DNA from: Apostichopus japonicus
Lineage: Eukaryota; Echinodermata; Holothuroidea; Aspidochirotida; Stichopodidae
Assembly (NCBI RefSeq): GCF_037975245.1
Contig: NC_092578.1
Location: 18,272,821 to 18,336,820 of the forward strand
DNA: 64,000 bases
Direction: 5' to 3'
Part shown: positions 61,891 to 64,000 of the stretch, one piece after another
Layout: the number at the start of each line of letters is the position of its first letter
Position numbering within the stretch: the first letter of the stretch is position 1
The notes under the pieces: generated by a model
The model's input: the letters and a program-made list of their open reading frames with translations, nothing else
Database searches by the model: none
Told to the model about the DNA's origin: nothing
Made by a program: the position numbers and the translations under genes

Positions 61891-62905
61891 ATTGGGATTA
61901 TTATTAACATGATTAACATAATTATTAAGCTTTGAGAAATAACTTGGTGTTATGCTGTGCAAAGCTAATAATAATTTGGTAAAGCTGCTCTTCCTGGCTT
62001 ATAATTTGAGGGACCTAGATTTAAATGTATACCTCCCAATATGTTATAAAATTTTAATGTAAATGTATGTTTATGATAATGTGAGTTATCATGTGCTATA
62101 TCTGTATCTATGCTTACACGTATATCATATTTTCTGTTCACAGGTCAATAATGGTGCAGATTTTGGCTTCCTGAAGACAAGTGGGAGGCCATTTGTAGTT
62201 AAGAGAAACACTCTTTGTTCGTGAAGACTTAACTGGTGTCGATTTGGGGTACCACTTTAAAACGAAAGTCATGAGGAACCCTTGCCCAAGACTCAACTTT
62301 GCATTATTGTGCAGTGCTATACTTTTGCGATTCATGTTTGATCCATTAACTTGTCTTAACTTTGTTGGAAAAAAATCAGATTTTCAGATTTTATTTACAG
62401 TGATTTCTTCTCTATCTGTCGAAAGTCAGCCTTTTGTAGACATCAGAAGTTTTATCAGAAATAAATACTGCAAACGTACACATTATTTGTGTTTCTTCTG
62501 CTCTCTTTTCTTTCAGTGATACTAGTCAGTGAAACTAGTCGGGTTTAATTCTTTCAGTGAATCTAGTCAGTGCAACTAGTCAGTCGGTACCGACTAAGAA
62601 AGGTTAGTCGGGAGAGGCACCATCCTGACTAATGTAAAACCTGCTATAAACTAGTCGGTGGCTCATATAAATTAGTTGGTAAAGACCGACTAATGTCACC
62701 AACTAATGTAACTGACTAATAAACATTTACCGACTAAAAAATTGTTGATCGACTAAGCTGACGGACTAAGATGGCCGACTAAGAAATCCAACTGACTAAG
62801 GAATAAATTAGTCGGTATAGCAACTGACTAAGGCTATGTTAGTCGGGAGAGGCACCAGATGGACTAACGTTTTGTTAGTCGGTGAACCAATTTAAGTTTT
62901 CAGTG

Positions 62906-63343
62906 TAATGGTTCTTCATAATATACCGTTATATCGTTAAAAATGATCAGGCAAATTCTGTAAATAAAATCGTAAACACAAACTTTTTTCCAAAACATTT
63001 TTCTTTCGTCCAATTTTGAGGCCTGTTTTAGATTTGGTCTTATTTATTTGTCCCATGCTGATGTGATATGTTCCAGTGAGGTTCTTTTCCCGTGTCAAAA
63101 GTATATAGTACACACTTGAACTGAATCAACTATTACATGAGCTGAATTCCTAAGATTTCAAGGGTTTTACGTGAGCAAGTATATAGCTGCAAATTCGCCT
63201 TCGATGTTAGTTGTCCAGTGTTATAACTGTAAACAGGCAGCGTAACGTTAAAGGGACCATCTCAGTTTACCAACCAAAAGGACAAAGTATATAAACCAGG
63301 CTTCTTGGTTATAAGATCTAGTAATCATATATAGCCACAGTAG
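62906..63343. other. No gene seen
   Basis: Short unremarkable stretch between the 4.8 kb element and the nested U2/hAT elements. Confidence 0.4.
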
Positions 63344-63893
63344 ATTGCTCACCATCCCTTTAAATCAGGGTTTCCCTAACTTTATCACCCTACGAACCCC
63401 CTGTGGATGTCAGAGTTGTCCACGAACCCCCAACTTTTCGAGACACGATCTGAGTCATTATTATACTATAGTACGCATAACAGAGCTTAAAAGATCATAT
63501 CACATGCATGGGACGATACTACTTTGGCAACATATGCGTATGGAACGCGAAAAGAGTTTGTCGATAGGTACGACTTTTGTACATTACTAAATTTTATGAC
63601 ATATCAGATGTTAGCTCAACAGAAAGTACTCTAGTTTTGACTTTCAGAAACGCCTCACGAACCCCCTGGGATGGACTCACGCACCCCCTGGGAATTCATG
63701 CACCCCAGTTAGGGAACCCCTGCTTTAAATGATCAAGTGTAGTATATATTCCTTTTCCAAGGGACCCGTTATACTATAACTTGACGTCACATCGTGATGA
63801 CGATACGGGTTATACCATCTCGATGGAAGGGGTCTGATGGGGTTGAGAGTGGATCAAGTTTTCGTGCCAAAGGCTCCCTCTCTTGTTGGACTT
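63344..63893 (+). mobile_element. U2-headed SINE copy, split by a hAT-type MITE
   Basis: Right of the MITE, gatcaagtgtagtat is an exact match to a U2 snRNA 5' segment. The body follows with the same order as the other family members (tatactataacttgacg, gatacgggttatacc, gggttgagagtggatcaa). Left of the MITE, attgctcaccatcccttt is a decayed match to the first bases of the U2 head. The body is closer to the 20050 copy than to the 42634 copy over the variable centre. The 3' end beyond about 63893 is unclear. Confidence 0.65.
63366..63722. mobile_element. hAT-type MITE with 8 bp target duplication
   Basis: A 357 bp element begins CAGGGTTTCCCTAACT and ends AGTTAGGGAACCCCTG, 16 bp inverted termini with one mismatch. 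It is bracketed by a perfect 8 bp direct repeat ctttaaat (63358-63365 and 63723-63730). Terminal CAG...CTG with 8 bp duplications is the hAT superfamily hallmark. Subterminal cacgaaccccctg words are repeated in both halves. No transposase is encoded; a chance frame at 63345-63590 covers part of it. Confidence 0.9.
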
Positions 63894-64000
63894 ATCTCAG
63901 TACCAAAAATCAGTGAAAATTGTCTTGCTCTGTTAACAAATTTAATGTCACCCCATTGGTCACTCTACAATGAAAGTCAGCAAAGTATGATTTTCAAGCA

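Larger units (their letters stand above)
58106..62905. mobile_element. 4.8 kb non-autonomous DNA element with GACTAA-rich termini
   Basis: The ends are CACTGAAAA (58106-58114) and its exact reverse complement TTTTCAGTG (62897-62905). Both are directly flanked by TA (58104-58105 and 62906-62907), as expected for TA target duplication. Beyond the 9 bp termini the ends are not long inverted copies. Instead both are packed with the hexamer GACTAA/TTAGTC in both orientations, often as TTAGTCGGT: about 58130-58370 on the left and about 62520-62890 on the right. No transposase is recognisable. The interior carries a large foldback, a 63-codon frame after a splice-acceptor-like tcttccag (59994-60189), and an acceptor-like site at 62144. 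The TA flanks suggest Tc1/mariner-type mobilisation, which is inference. Confidence 0.68.

Noticed and set aside
62244-62519. 91-codon frame in the 4.8 kb element as transposase
   Set aside because: No transposase motif and unbiased AT-rich composition; no catalytic DDE/D pattern recognisable.

Overview
This is eukaryotic, AT-rich, intron- and repeat-rich DNA from an animal. It carries one 13-exon gene with GT-AG introns on the + strand and one gene with a single coding exon on the - strand. The rest is introns and intergenic DNA crowded with (TA)n tracts, tRNA-derived SINEs, MITE-like inverted repeats and poly-G runs. The receptor type and repeat landscape suggest a marine invertebrate deuterostome, perhaps an echinoderm such as a sea cucumber. 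That assignment is inference; no marker gene proves it.

Layout. 1-3004 is upstream DNA with no supportable gene. 3005-25995 (+) is a secretin-family (class B) GPCR of the calcitonin-receptor type, assembled here exon by exon. The hormone-binding domain is on exons 1-4, the seven-helix bundle on exons 5-12, and the cytoplasmic tail on exon 13. All phases agree: from the ATG at 3033 the exons sum to 1569 nt, or 522 residues plus stop. Using an internal donor in exon 12 gives 486 residues. The introns hold a ~0.7 kb AT palindrome, a LINE reverse transcriptase remnant, three kinds of SINE and a ~200 bp tandem duplication. 25996-30948 is the spacer between convergent genes and holds a hairpin MITE. 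30949-32349 (-) is a POMGNT2-like GT61 glycosyltransferase of 466 residues that lacks the C-terminal fibronectin-III domain of the vertebrate enzyme. 32360-58105 has no gene I can support but many repeats, including a perfect ~318 bp (GGAC)n array, two minisatellites, SINEs and a U2-snRNA-headed retroposon. 58106-62905 is a 4.8 kb element with short inverted termini, TA flanks and terminal arrays of GACTAA/TTAGTC words, with a 1.5 kb foldback inside it. 63344-63893 is a second U2-headed element split by a 357 bp hAT-type MITE with a perfect 8 bp target duplication.

The two genes share no evident pathway: one encodes a peptide-hormone receptor of the plasma membrane, the other an ER enzyme of O-mannosyl glycan synthesis. 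The most unusual material is the U2-headed SINE family (three copies, one with a perfect 10 bp target duplication), the GACTAA-terminated 4.8 kb element, the two competing 'helix 8' segments in the receptor, and the FN3-less POMGNT2-like enzyme.
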